Source of the DNA: Deinococcus sedimenti
GTDB lineage: Bacteria > Deinococcota > Deinococci > Deinococcales > Deinococcaceae
Length of the DNA stretch: 64,000 nt
Direction: 5' to 3'
NCBI RefSeq assembly: GCF_014648135.1
Contig: NZ_BMQN01000007.1
Coordinates: 62,001 to 126,000 of the forward strand
In this document: positions 11,301-20,206 of the stretch, piece after piece
Numbering within the stretch: the first letter of the stretch is position 1
Layout of the letters: each line of letters starts with the position of its first letter
Position numbers and translations under genes: made by a program
The notes under the pieces: model-generated
What the model saw: the letters and a program-made list of their open reading frames with translations, nothing else
The model's database searches: none
Told to the model about the DNA's origin: nothing

Positions 11301-13138
11301 CAGTACAGTTTGCCGCTCTGGCCGGCCTCCGGGTCGGCCAGGGGGCGGCCGCTCAGCTGGCTGCTGCCGGGCACGTAGCTGCTGCCGGCCGGAATCTGGT
11401 GCACCACGACGACCTGCGTGGCGTTCCTGGTGGTGGGCACGTCGTAGGGGATGCGGACGGTGCTCTCGCGGGTCTGCGTGACGACCGGGGTCGGGGCGGG
11501 CGGCGCGGGCGTGGTGACGCTGAACGTCCCGCCCACGACCTGCTGCGTGGCGCAGTTGCTGGTCAGGGTGGCGCTCAGCTGGCCCTGCTCGCCGCCCGAG
11601 CCTTTCACGCGGGCGCGGTAGCTGAGGGTTTTTTCCTCGCCGGGTTGCAGTTCACCGCTGAAGCTGGTGGGGTCCAGGGCTTCGAGGGTCTCGCCGGGCT
11701 GGTCGGTCAGGTCGTAGGGAGCGGGCGCGGCGCTGGTGTTGCGCAGCGTGAGGGTCACGGTGACGGTCTCGCCGGGCAGCGTGGCGGCCAGCGGCGCGCG
11801 GCGCAGTTCGATCTGCGTGGCGCTGGGCAGGACCTGCACGCCCAGCGTCTGGGTCTGGTTCCAGGGGGCCAGGGTGGCGCGGGCTTCGCCCTGCGTGGCG
11901 GCGACGGCGCGGGCCTCGAAGGTCAGCACGCCGGGGTTGGCGGCGTCCACGCGGGCGGTGACGCTGGTGTCGCCCTGCGCCTCGAATCCGGCGGGCAGCG
12001 CCACGCGCAGGCTGGCCGGGAGGGTCTGGCGGTCGAAGTCGGTGGTGGCGCGCGCGGTGAAGGTCACGACGTCGCCCACGCAGACCTCGGGTTTATCGGC
12101 CGTGAAGTTCAGGTTCACGCTGGGTTTGACCTGCACGGCGACGCGCGCGGTCTGGCCCTTGGTGACGGTCGCGGCGGGCGCGTTGACGCTGACCTCGGCG
12201 CCCCGGACGGCTTCGGCCTGCACCGGGTACTCCCTGGCGGGCAGCGTGAAGGGTCCGGCCTGACCGCTGACGGCGTAGGTCTGCTCGCCGACGGTGACGT
12301 TCGCCTGGGTGGGCAGCGTTTCGTCGGGGAGGACCAGTTCGGCCGTGATGTCCAGCTTGCCGGTGGTGTCGGCGGTGACGATCTTGATCGGCCCGGTGCT
12401 GAGTTCGAAGCCGACCGAGTTCGACCACTGGTAGGTCTTGGGCGGCTGGCGCAGGTACAGGGTGTAGTTCCCGGCGTCCTCGGGGACCTTGATCTCGTCC
12501 CACTGCAGCTGTCCGCTGACCTTGATGGGGTAGGCGGTGCCCTGCGCGTCGCGCAGTTCGCCCTGCAGTTCGCCCGCGCCGTCCCCGTCGTACATGCGGA
12601 TGCTCATGGGCCCGCCCGGGTTGTAGACGTTCAGGGCAGGCACCCAGTCGCCACTGCGCACCGTGACGTTCAGGTGGTCGGCCTCGACGGCGGCGCTGAC
12701 GGACGTCAGGCGCAGCGCGAAGGTGTTCTTGCCGTTGCCCTGGGTGCGCACGCGCAGGGTGTACGTCCCGGCCTTCAGGTCGCTGTTCAGGAAGGTCTGC
12801 CAGTCCTGCGCGCCCTGCCCGAACTCCTGCTGCCGCACGACCTGACCGTCCGCGTCGATCAGCGTGAAGGTGCTGCCGACCGGGGCCTTGGGGGTGCTGG
12901 GGTCGTAGTTCTCGTCGCCGTACTGGTCGGGCGTGCGGTAGTCGGCAGGGTCGAACTGCGCGCCGTACACGTCGAGTTGCACGCGTGAGCTGACGCCCAC
13001 GACCAGGCGCAGGTCCTGATCGCCGACGGTCCACATCAGCTTGTCGCCGACGGAGGTCAGGGGGAGCGAGGTGGCGATTTCCTGCGCGGCGGCCGTTCCC
13101 AGCAGGGCCGCGGTCAGGGTGGTGAGGGCGCGTTTCAC
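8321..13138 (-). CDS. Large exported protein with Ig-like domains and C-terminal beta-barrel-like region, 1605 aa
   Basis: Signal peptide MKRALTTLTAALLGTAAAQ. The N-terminal half consists of beta-sandwich and DUF11-like modules (for example RAPLAATLPGETVTVTLTLRNTSAAPAPYDL, and VVHQIPAGSSYVPGSSQLSGRPL). From about residue 1100 the chain switches to alternating amphipathic strands of outer-membrane-barrel type (RQLAWGVQGRYRVTDALSVAAAAVG, GVRYKTDALSATLAADAARTDAGFSVG, TWITLGYNPVGF), repeated to the end. I infer an outer-membrane anchored protein displaying a long Ig-like stalk. The GTG start directly abuts the previous stop (TGAGTG) with GGAGG 6 nt upstream, indicating coupled translation. Confidence 0.85.
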   Translation of the reverse strand: MKRALTTLTAALLGTAAAQEIATSLPLTSVGDKLMWTVGDQDLRLVVGVSSRVQLDVYGAQFDPADYRTPDQYGDENYDPSTPKAPVGSTFTLIDADGQVVRQQEFGQGAQDWQTFLNSDLKAGTYTLRVRTQGNGKNTFALRLTSVSAAVEADHLNVTVRSGDWVPALNVYNPGGPMSIRMYDGDGAGELQGELRDAQGTAYPIKVSGQLQWDEIKVPEDAGNYTLYLRQPPKTYQWSNSVGFELSTGPIKIVTADTTGKLDITAELVLPDETLPTQANVTVGEQTYAVSGQAGPFTLPAREYPVQAEAVRGAEVSVNAPAATVTKGQTARVAVQVKPSVNLNFTADKPEVCVGDVVTFTARATTDFDRQTLPASLRVALPAGFEAQGDTSVTARVDAANPGVLTFEARAVAATQGEARATLAPWNQTQTLGVQVLPSATQIELRRAPLAATLPGETVTVTLTLRNTSAAPAPYDLTDQPGETLEALDPTSFSGELQPGEEKTLSYRARVKGSGGEQGQLSATLTSNCATQQVVGGTFSVTTPAPPAPTPVVTQTRESTVRIPYDVPTTRNATQVVVVHQIPAGSSYVPGSSQLSGRPLADPEAGQSGKLYWTTPGAPRGVLTYRVTHEGSLPALQSPTLVGRYAGGRASVLVGEGNLDDLSALTPVVAAQSQENSGALKLPLDGAVYRDRDRVTVVVESPDGSTDLPLINGAPVDPASLGRRTVDAERGTQRQEFYGVALRSGENTLSFAGQTVRVSLAGTPVSAEFTGEQLIADGVTPLRVRIDLTDAAGIRTAGGNVTVQATLEPAQPDAQPRVVSYQVKLVDGVGVLELEPLAAPAHFDVRVRLGDRVISKGFEALPSRTRVGIGLLSVGGILSAGGVAAGEARAQGYLETPIGDGKLYVAASGALTADRTASGATTVRQDRDQGLPTTANPLQRYPNHGDSSAETVPLQGIDPVAARYEHPAFSVSYRQAPLPIDVFSVGITPTALSGFTRSDPQMSGFVAALPGDLKRVTLDANGLRALALPDDDLHADSETVTLLLTDPQTGAQDRRPLARLTDYTLDPVAGVLYFQRPLNLLDDQGRTQSVEVSYRLNDPLAARQLAWGVQGRYRVTDALSVAAAAVGLDGVTSVGARLRYAQDGRRADLLAASATQGALIDGSASVQGDRFAVSGSVHYQTPEYTGLNAGTAGLGAAADATYRLTDRFALNARASYAATPGTTGSPATSGGTADLRGLYTFSPFTLGAGLRAGFGDRQGLAAVVSAAYQQGGLSAQVDHAQALSGTLDTTTTVKATVPVAENVTLTARDDITWGEGQRASLGLQTRLGGTNLTLNYDLPGADGWGNRARIGVDTTLPLSDRAAMDLSGSLILDTDGDDRDESSWNAGAGVRYKTDALSATLAADAARTDAGFSVGLKGGATYSVSDQLTLNAEGHQIFGAGAGASYAASAALRAGPWQGLSYLRYKNGALAGGTPEIIGEANVEYHVPRYALRAGLAGRALLDEPGSATYQVSGSGTYYVTDRLGLGLAARALTQPATGSSLYSAGLEASYRALPGTWITLGYNPVGFQGIGTNVYTRQGAYLRLDLMLDDGQSPAPTPDPTGGR

Positions 13139-16027
13139 TCAGTACCTCCAGTGGGCGGCCGGGTCGGTCACGGCGCCCTTGAGATCCCCGGTCCAGCGGA
13201 AGCGGTAGGTCAGGACGCGCTCCCCGGCGGGCAGGGTGGTGAAGGTCAGGGCGTTCTGCCCGTCGAGCAGCGTGGCGCCCTGCGGGAGGGGATCGTTCAG
13301 GTCGACGCCGCTCAGGTCGGCGCTGGCGCCCAGGGTCAGCTGCACGAGGTACACCCCGGCCTCCTGCTCGAACACCTGCTTGCGGACCGTGAGGGTCTGC
13401 GCGGCGCTCAGGGGCAGGGCGCTGGTCACGCGCAGGGTGGTGTCGCGCGTCACGGCGATCTCGCCGGCGTCGGGGGCCAGCGGGAAGTCCACGCTGGTCA
13501 GGCTGCGCACGTAGACCAGTCGGCTGCCGGGACGTCCGGCGTCCTGCGGGACGTTCAGCGGCTGGTAGGCGACGCTGCCAGGGTCGAGGCGCAGCGCGGC
13601 CTCACCTTCGAAGAGGTTGCGGAAGTGGTAGCGGCCCTGCGTGTCGGTCAGCGCCACGCGCCCCCCGGCCAGGATCACGCGGGCGTTCATGACCGGCACG
13701 TCCACGGCGCGGTCATAGATCCCGTTGCGGTTGACGTCCTGGAACACGTAACCCACGAGGTCGGCGGTGTTCCGGCCGAAGATCAGCGGGTCGATGGTGT
13801 TCGCGGCGGTGCTGGGGGGCGTTTTCGTCTCGCCGTTGTTGCTGACGGCGGTGGCGATGGCGCTGTTGCGGATCTGCGTGCCGGCTTCGGGCGTGACGAC
13901 CGCGTCGAAGGTGACCACGGCGCTGGCGCCCGGGGCCAGGCCGGGAATCTCCCAGACGTAGGTGCGGCCGGTGACGGTGGGGGTGATCTCGCTGCCGTTC
14001 AGGCGGCTGCTGCCGTCCACGTACGTCAGGCCGGCGGGCAGGGTGTCCTGCACCGTGACGGTGTCCAGCGTGCCGGTGGCGCTGCGGTTCGTGACGGTGA
14101 AGGTGTAGGTGATGGTCTGGCCGTAGGCGACCACGGCGGGGCTGCTGGTCTTGACCATGGTCAGGTTGCTGCTGCGGAACACGCCGTTCACGACCGGGTT
14201 GCTGGGCACGGGGTCGGGCAGTTCGCTGCTGCCCACCGTGAAGGTGTTCAGGACGCGGGCCCCGTCGGGGGTGTCCTGCGGCACGCGGGCGTTCAGGGTC
14301 AGGTCGAGGCTCTGGCCGGGGTCCAGGCGGGCCAGGCGCCACACGACCGTCTCGCCCTCCAGGGTGCCGCCCTGGTCGGCGCTGATGAACTCCAGCAGCT
14401 CGGTGCGGGTCAGGGTGCCGCTGGCGTCGAGAATCTGGATGGCGCGCAGGTTGTCGCGGATCTCGACGTTCGTCAGCGCGAAGCTCTGGGTGTTGGTGAG
14501 TTTCAGGTGGTAGGTCAGGACCTGTCCGGGTTCCACCAGTCCGCTCAGGGTGCCGCTCTTGACGGGGTTCAGGGTCAGGGGCGCCACGGCGGTCAGGATG
14601 TCGACGGTCAGGTTGTTCGCGGCGCCGCGGCTGCTCTGGGCGGTCAGGACGGCGCGCAGGGCCTCGGTGGCGGAGCTGACGTTCGCGCGGGTGGGCACGT
14701 AGCAGGCGTTGAAGTCCCGGGTGCCCTGCGGCGCGAGGTCCGGCACGCGGAACGGTTCGGTGATGGGCGTGCCGTCGCGTTCGGTGAAGCGCAGCGTGCC
14801 CTCGCCGATCTCGATGCGGCCGGTGATGGTCAGGGTGTCGGGGCGGTCCCCGAGGTTCTGCGCGGTGTGCGGGAAGCAGACTTCGGTGTTCAGCAGCGCG
14901 TTGGGTTTGACCTGCCGGTCGTCGGCGCTGAGTTCACCGCCGGGCTGCGCCTGCGGGTTGCCCAGTGGGCCCAGCGCGATCAGCGGCTGGTAGCGCAGGG
15001 TCACGTCGGCCGGGGCGTCCACCGTGACGTCGCCGCTGCGCAGCTGCGCCACGTTGCGGCGGCTTCCGGTCACGCCGTCCGGGGTGCGCAGCGCGAAGGT
15101 CAGGGTCAGGGTCGCGCCGGGCGCCAGCGAGTCCACGCGGGCGCGCACGCCGCTCACCGGGCTGGGTTCACTGGCCTGCCAGGGCTGACCGGCGCCGGCG
15201 CGGTACTCGGTGGTGGCGGTGGGGGCGGCGCTGCCGCTCAGGCGGGCGCTGCCGCTGACGAACACGAAGTCGCGCAGTTCGGGCGTGTCGAGCAGGTCGG
15301 TGATCGTCACGGCGCGCGAGGCTCCGTTGCCCGCGTTGCGGGCGGTCAGGGTGACGGTGGTCACGTCGCCGGGGCGCAGCGCGGCGGGCGTGAAGGTCTT
15401 GTCGAGCGTCAGGGTGGGCGGGTCGCCGACGTTGATGCGGGCCACGTTGTTGTCGTCGGTTTCGCCGCTCAGGCCCTGCGCGTTCGTGCCGCAGCGGGCG
15501 ATCAGGTTCGGGTAGGCGCTGCCGCGGTCACTGGCCTGGGTGGTGGCCCGCACGAGCAGCGCCGCGCTCGCGTCGGCGTCCAGGGTCAGGCTGGTCAGGG
15601 CCGGTTCGTCCGGGTCGATCTGCCCGTTGCCGTTGGCGTCGCGGTGCAGGCTCAGGTCGCCGGGCGTGAACTGCGAGACCACGTCGGTGGGCACGCTGAG
15701 GTTCACGGTGTTCGCGGCGTTGCCGGTGTTGGTCAGCACGTAGCGCAGCAGGGTGGTCTCGCCGGGCAGCAGCGCGGCGCTCTGACCGGGCTGCGCCACG
15801 CTGCCGTTGGGCAGGGCGCTGACCGAGCACACGGCCTGCACGGTGGTCGTGACCGGCGGGGTGGGCACGCGCACGGGCGGCTCGCCGGGCGGCGTGAACT
15901 CCAGGGTCGCCTGGTTCTGGATCACGGTGCCGGCGGGGGTGCCGGCCGCCTGGGCCGCGCCGGACAGGGCCGGGGTCAGCGCCAGGGCCAGACTGGTCAG
16001 CAGCTTGAGCAGAGGGGGGTTTCGCAC
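13139..16027 (-). CDS. Exported DUF11 repeat protein, 962 aa
   Basis: Starts at GTG 16027 (VRNPPLLKLLTSLALALTPALSGAAQAAG, a signal peptide), 4 nt after a strong GGGAGG; the 37 upstream in-frame residues are Pro/Arg-rich and look non-coding. It contains serial DUF11-type modules (LDKTFTPAALRPGDVTTVTLTARNAGN, MVKTSSPAVVAYGQTITYTFTVTNRS), a calcium-loop-like DANGNGQIDPDEPALT, and near residue 790 an SdrD-B/carboxypeptidase-regulatory-like fold (GYVFQDVNRNGIYDRAVDVPVMNARVIL). The mature N-terminus (AGTPAGTVIQNQATLEFTP) is very similar to that of the next upstream gene product, so the two are paralogues. Surface or cell-envelope role inferred. Confidence 0.85.
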   Translation of the reverse strand: MRNPPLLKLLTSLALALTPALSGAAQAAGTPAGTVIQNQATLEFTPPGEPPVRVPTPPVTTTVQAVCSVSALPNGSVAQPGQSAALLPGETTLLRYVLTNTGNAANTVNLSVPTDVVSQFTPGDLSLHRDANGNGQIDPDEPALTSLTLDADASAALLVRATTQASDRGSAYPNLIARCGTNAQGLSGETDDNNVARINVGDPPTLTLDKTFTPAALRPGDVTTVTLTARNAGNGASRAVTITDLLDTPELRDFVFVSGSARLSGSAAPTATTEYRAGAGQPWQASEPSPVSGVRARVDSLAPGATLTLTFALRTPDGVTGSRRNVAQLRSGDVTVDAPADVTLRYQPLIALGPLGNPQAQPGGELSADDRQVKPNALLNTEVCFPHTAQNLGDRPDTLTITGRIEIGEGTLRFTERDGTPITEPFRVPDLAPQGTRDFNACYVPTRANVSSATEALRAVLTAQSSRGAANNLTVDILTAVAPLTLNPVKSGTLSGLVEPGQVLTYHLKLTNTQSFALTNVEIRDNLRAIQILDASGTLTRTELLEFISADQGGTLEGETVVWRLARLDPGQSLDLTLNARVPQDTPDGARVLNTFTVGSSELPDPVPSNPVVNGVFRSSNLTMVKTSSPAVVAYGQTITYTFTVTNRSATGTLDTVTVQDTLPAGLTYVDGSSRLNGSEITPTVTGRTYVWEIPGLAPGASAVVTFDAVVTPEAGTQIRNSAIATAVSNNGETKTPPSTAANTIDPLIFGRNTADLVGYVFQDVNRNGIYDRAVDVPVMNARVILAGGRVALTDTQGRYHFRNLFEGEAALRLDPGSVAYQPLNVPQDAGRPGSRLVYVRSLTSVDFPLAPDAGEIAVTRDTTLRVTSALPLSAAQTLTVRKQVFEQEAGVYLVQLTLGASADLSGVDLNDPLPQGATLLDGQNALTFTTLPAGERVLTYRFRWTGDLKGAVTDPAAHWRY

Positions 16028-16080
16028 GGGGCCTCCCGGAGGTGAGGGCACAAATGGAGGAGTCTGATGTTGTGGGCGGA

Positions 16081-16153
16081 CAGGGGAGGAAAAATGCGGC
16101 CGGGGGTCTCCCCTGCCCGGTGGGGCGCGCCCACGCAACGGGGTGGGCGCGCC
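16081..16153 (-). terminator. Intercistronic hairpins inside the DUF11 operon
   Basis: In the 136-bp gap between the second and third operon genes lie a perfect 11-bp inverted repeat (GGCGCGCCCAC 16124-16134 / GTGGGCGCGCC 16143-16153) and a perfect 8-bp one (CAGGGGAG 16081-16088 / CTCCCCTG 16108-16115) whose loop carries a U5 run on the minus strand. They could partly terminate transcription or process the mRNA, setting different levels for upstream and downstream genes. Confidence 0.45.
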
Positions 16154-16163
16154 TGGGGGATGG

Positions 16164-18155
16164 TTACTTGACGGTGACGACGAACGTGCCGGTGATGGTC
16201 TGGCCGGGGGTCAGGATGTCGCCGGTGTCGATGGTGCCGTTGCCGTTGGTGTCCACGCCGGCGTACACGGTCACGCCGGCCGCCTGGGGCGCGGCGATGG
16301 GCGTGCCGCTCCAGCTGGTGCCATTGGTGGAGTACAGGATGGCGCCGGTGGCGGTGCTGCGTGCCATGAAGCTGACGAAGGTGGTGTTGGCGGGCAGGGT
16401 GTCACGGATGAACACCTTGGTGACGTTGGCGTTGCTGGTGTTCTTGCCGACGATGGTGTAGGTCAGCGTGTCGCCGGGTTTCGCTTCGGCCTTGTCGACG
16501 GTCTTGGTGGGCGCGGCGACCGGGGTCTTGCCGACCAGGACGGTGTCGTTGGGGTCCTTGACCTCCACGCCGGTGGTGGGGGATTTGGCGGTCTGGTTCA
16601 GGGTGATGGTCTGCGCGGCGGCGGCGCAGGGCACGTCGACGGCGGCGATCAGTTTCAGTTCCGCGCCGGCGGCGAGCGGGCCGGTGTCGGCGGTGCCGTT
16701 GCCGTTGGTGTCGGTCAGGGGGGCCTCGCCGCTGTCCAGGGCTTTGTTGCCGTTCGCGTCGATGAAGTACTTGACGGTCACGGTCACGGTGGTGCCGTCA
16801 GTCAGTTTGATGGGCGCGGTGCCGCTCACGTCGAAGGTGTCGGTGGCGCTGCCCAGGTTGGCGATCTCCATGGCGACCGTGGCGCGGATGTCGGGGCTGC
16901 CGGCCGTGCAGGTGGCGGGCGGGATGATCGGGCTGCTGGGGCTGCCGGGCTGGCCCGCCTCGGGGGTGCCGGGCAGGGCGGGGTCGCCGCCGGGGGTGGG
17001 GGTGGGGTTCCCGAAGGACAGGCCGGGCAGGTTCACGATGTCCCGGGTGTCGTCTTTTCTGCTGGTGTCGTTGCTGCTGGTGCTGATGACCGTGACGGTG
17101 GGGGGCGTCGCGGGGTTGGTGGGCAGGCCGCCGGCAGTGAAGGTGACCTTGACCAGCAGGTTGGCGGTCTGGCCGGGAGTCAGGCTGCCCACGTCCGGCA
17201 CGCCGTCGCCGTCCGTGTCGGGCAGCGGGGTGCCGTCGGTTTTGAAGAGCGTGACGGTCGTTCCGGAGGGGAAGCCAGCCAGGGCAGTGGTGATGTCGAA
17301 CACGTCGGGGCGGTTGCCGGTGTTCTGGACGGTGTTCGTGAAGGTGATGGCCGTGGTGGTGGTGGTGGCCTGCGCGGTCTGCGTGTCGCTGGCGCTGGGG
17401 GTGATGGTCACGCCCTCGGGGCTGGCGTAGGCGGGCGTCACGGGGGTGCCGTTGCCGTCCGGGTCGGCCTTGGGTCCGATGACGGTGGCGTCCTTGCGGT
17501 CCACGGTGGTGACGTTGGAGTTGTTGGCGTCGCGCGGGACGCTGGGGTCGTTGTTGAAGGCCGGGTTGTCCTGGCGGGTGCCGGTCGGGTCCGCGCCGTA
17601 CTTGTCGGCGTTGGTGGCCGCGGCGGGAATCACGTACACCTGGAAGAACTTGACGGCGGCGTCCTGGTTCACGCCGCTGATGCCGGTGATGGGTGTGGCG
17701 GCGGTGATCTCGGCGAGGCTCAGGGTGCCGTCGCTGTTGGTGTCGGCGCTGGCGGGGTAGAACGTGACGCTGGTGGGGGTCTTCACGGCGCTGGTGGGGT
17801 CGGGGGTGTTGGTCAGCGTGTAGGACTCGTTGGGGACGTTCCCGGTGTTGGTCAGCGTGTAGGGGAAGACCACGGTGTCGCCGGGGCGGGCGGTGGCGGT
17901 CTGGCCGGGCTTGGTGTAGTCGGGGGTGGTGACGACGGCGCTGGCGTCGTTCGGCACGATGGTGAAGCTGGGCACCGGCAGCACGGTGGTGGTGACGGGG
18001 TTGGAGGGGATGGGTGGGGTGGGGGTGGTGCTGCCTTCGGGGGTGAAGACGATCTCGGCGGTGTTGGTGATCACCGTGCCGGCGGCGGTGCCGGCCGCGT
18101 GCGCGGTGCTGGCGGCGAGGGCGATCAGGGCGGTCAGGGTCCAGTGCTTCTTCAT
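16164..18155 (-). CDS. Exported DUF11 protein with calcium-loop-like motifs, 663 aa
   Basis: Signal peptide MKKHWTLTALIALAASTAHAAG, then AGTVITNTAEIVFTPEG, matching the N-terminus of the 962-aa paralogue. Several DUF11-like modules follow (TARPGDTVVFPYTLTNTGNVPNESYTL, KTVDKAEAKPGDTLTYTIVGKNTSNANV). Spread along the chain are DxDxDG-type loops (DTNSDGTLSLAE, DTDGDGVPDVGS, DANGNKALDSGE, DTNGNGTADTGP, DTNGNGTIDTGD) resembling EF-hand or dockerin calcium sites. The composition is very rich in Thr, Pro, Ala and Gly with few charged or aromatic residues, as in extracellular adhesin- or S-layer-associated proteins. Second gene of the operon, 30 nt behind the first. Confidence 0.85.
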   Translation of the reverse strand: MKKHWTLTALIALAASTAHAAGTAAGTVITNTAEIVFTPEGSTTPTPPIPSNPVTTTVLPVPSFTIVPNDASAVVTTPDYTKPGQTATARPGDTVVFPYTLTNTGNVPNESYTLTNTPDPTSAVKTPTSVTFYPASADTNSDGTLSLAEITAATPITGISGVNQDAAVKFFQVYVIPAAATNADKYGADPTGTRQDNPAFNNDPSVPRDANNSNVTTVDRKDATVIGPKADPDGNGTPVTPAYASPEGVTITPSASDTQTAQATTTTTAITFTNTVQNTGNRPDVFDITTALAGFPSGTTVTLFKTDGTPLPDTDGDGVPDVGSLTPGQTANLLVKVTFTAGGLPTNPATPPTVTVISTSSNDTSRKDDTRDIVNLPGLSFGNPTPTPGGDPALPGTPEAGQPGSPSSPIIPPATCTAGSPDIRATVAMEIANLGSATDTFDVSGTAPIKLTDGTTVTVTVKYFIDANGNKALDSGEAPLTDTNGNGTADTGPLAAGAELKLIAAVDVPCAAAAQTITLNQTAKSPTTGVEVKDPNDTVLVGKTPVAAPTKTVDKAEAKPGDTLTYTIVGKNTSNANVTKVFIRDTLPANTTFVSFMARSTATGAILYSTNGTSWSGTPIAAPQAAGVTVYAGVDTNGNGTIDTGDILTPGQTITGTFVVTVK

Positions 18156-18185
18156 GTGCTTCCTCCGGGAGGGGGCGGGGGGGGG

Positions 18186-18677
18186 TTACTTGACTTTCAC
18201 GCGGAAACTGAACTTCAGCGTCTCGTCCGGGTTCATGCTGGTCAGGGTCCAGCGGACGTTGGTGTAGGTGGTGGGGGGTGCGGGTTGCTGGCGGGTGACG
18301 CTCTGGCCGTTCTCGGTGGTGGTGACAGTGCGTCTGGGCTGCGCGCTGAAGGTCTTGCCGCCGTCAATGGAGTAACTGACGGTCCAGCGGTCTGTGGCGG
18401 GGGTGGTCAGGACGCTGAATTCGGTGCCGCGTGGGATGGGGACGTTGACGTTCAGCTGGCCCAGGCGGCGTCCGGAGACGTTGCGCAGCGTGACCTGTTC
18501 GCGCAGGACGTCGCCGGGCAGGACGGTTTTGGGCGAGTCGATGATCGTCTCGACGGTTTTGCCGCTGCTGTCGGTGCTGCGTTTGACGAGGTCCTGGGTC
18601 AGGGTGAAGGTGACGTTGGGGCTGGACTGGGCGCTGGCCGCCGTGAGGAGCAGCAGGGGCAGAATGAGGCGCTTCAC
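18186..18677 (-). CDS. Exported hypothetical protein, first gene of the DUF11 operon, 163 aa
   Basis: Starts at GTG 18677, with GGAGGT 10 nt upstream; the longer frame runs back through a terminator-like hairpin and is not credible. A signal peptide (MKRLILPLLLLTAASAQSSP) precedes a single domain of about 145 residues with the DUF11-like theme SPKTVLPGDVLREQVTLRNVSGRRLGQLNVNVPIPRGTEF, ending in TLKFSFRVKVK. It is probably a one-repeat relative of the larger proteins encoded downstream, perhaps a periplasmic partner or subunit. Function unknown. Confidence 0.75.
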   Translation of the reverse strand: MKRLILPLLLLTAASAQSSPNVTFTLTQDLVKRSTDSSGKTVETIIDSPKTVLPGDVLREQVTLRNVSGRRLGQLNVNVPIPRGTEFSVLTTPATDRWTVSYSIDGGKTFSAQPRRTVTTTENGQSVTRQQPAPPTTYTNVRWTLTSMNPDETLKFSFRVKVK

Positions 18678-18698
18678 TGCGGGGGGACCTCCAGAGAC

Positions 18699-18746
18699 AA
18701 AAAATTGACCGACAGCTGGGGGATCTCTCCCGCCGTTCTGTCGGTC
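18699..18746 (-). terminator. Attenuator-like intrinsic terminator in the DUF11 operon leader
   Basis: On the minus strand GACCGACAG pairs with CTGTCGGTC (18738-18746 with 18707-18715, perfect 9 bp); an inner GGGA/TCCC hairpin lies in the loop, and AA plus a U6 run (18699-18704) follows directly, the form of an intrinsic terminator. The start codon of the first operon gene lies only 22 nt further, so no promoter fits in between unless that gene is leaderless, and a GGAGG argues against this. Transcripts must read through, implying regulated attenuation. Confidence 0.6.
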
Positions 18747-18947
18747 GCGCCACTCGCTCCTCATCTGGCTTAGGCGCCCGTGTGCGCCAGATGATTCATT
18801 GCTCCTGAACATCTGTTGGCCCGGGGACCGTCCCCGAGGATGTTCGGTTTACCTCACCATGCTGACGCGCCTGTCACTGACCGCGCGGGCATTATGAAAT
18901 TTCTCACCTTTTCATCGTGCCTATCATTCCGTCCGCGTGGTCATTTG

Positions 18948-18951
<4 letters not shown>
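18747..18951 (-). promoter_or_regulatory. Promoter and structured 5' leader of the DUF11 operon
   Basis: A consensus -35 TTGACA (18946-18951, overlapping the carA stop) is spaced 17 bp from AATGAT (18923-18928). The leader of about 240 nt holds further inverted repeats: ATGAAA/TTTCAT (18894-18899/18910-18915); GAACATC/GATGTTC (18807-18813/18839-18845) enclosing CGGGGAC/GTCCCCG (18822-18828/18830-18836); and CATCTGGC/GCCAGATG (18762-18769/18786-18793). With the terminator-like hairpin that follows, this looks like a cis-regulatory RNA. No known riboswitch class was recognised. Part of the structure could instead serve the 3' end of carA mRNA. Confidence 0.5.
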
Positions 18952-20132
<1,181 letters not shown>

Positions 20133-20206
20133 GCTTCCTCCATTCGCGCCTCTCCGGACGCGTTTCATGGCTCAGCTCTGCGCGGCACCGTGGCTCCCCC
20201 GGGGGG

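Noticed and set aside
8681..16067. Very long plus-strand open frames (over 900 codons) opposite the DUF11 genes
   Set aside because: They have Gly/Ala/Arg/Val-rich, domain-free sequence typical of antisense shadows of high-GC genes, whereas the minus-strand frames have signal peptides, ribosome sites and clear repeats.
20196..20205. CCCCCGGGGG palindrome between the DUF3352-like gene and carA as a terminator
   Set aside because: Only five bp per arm with no loop and no U-tract; too weak to call.
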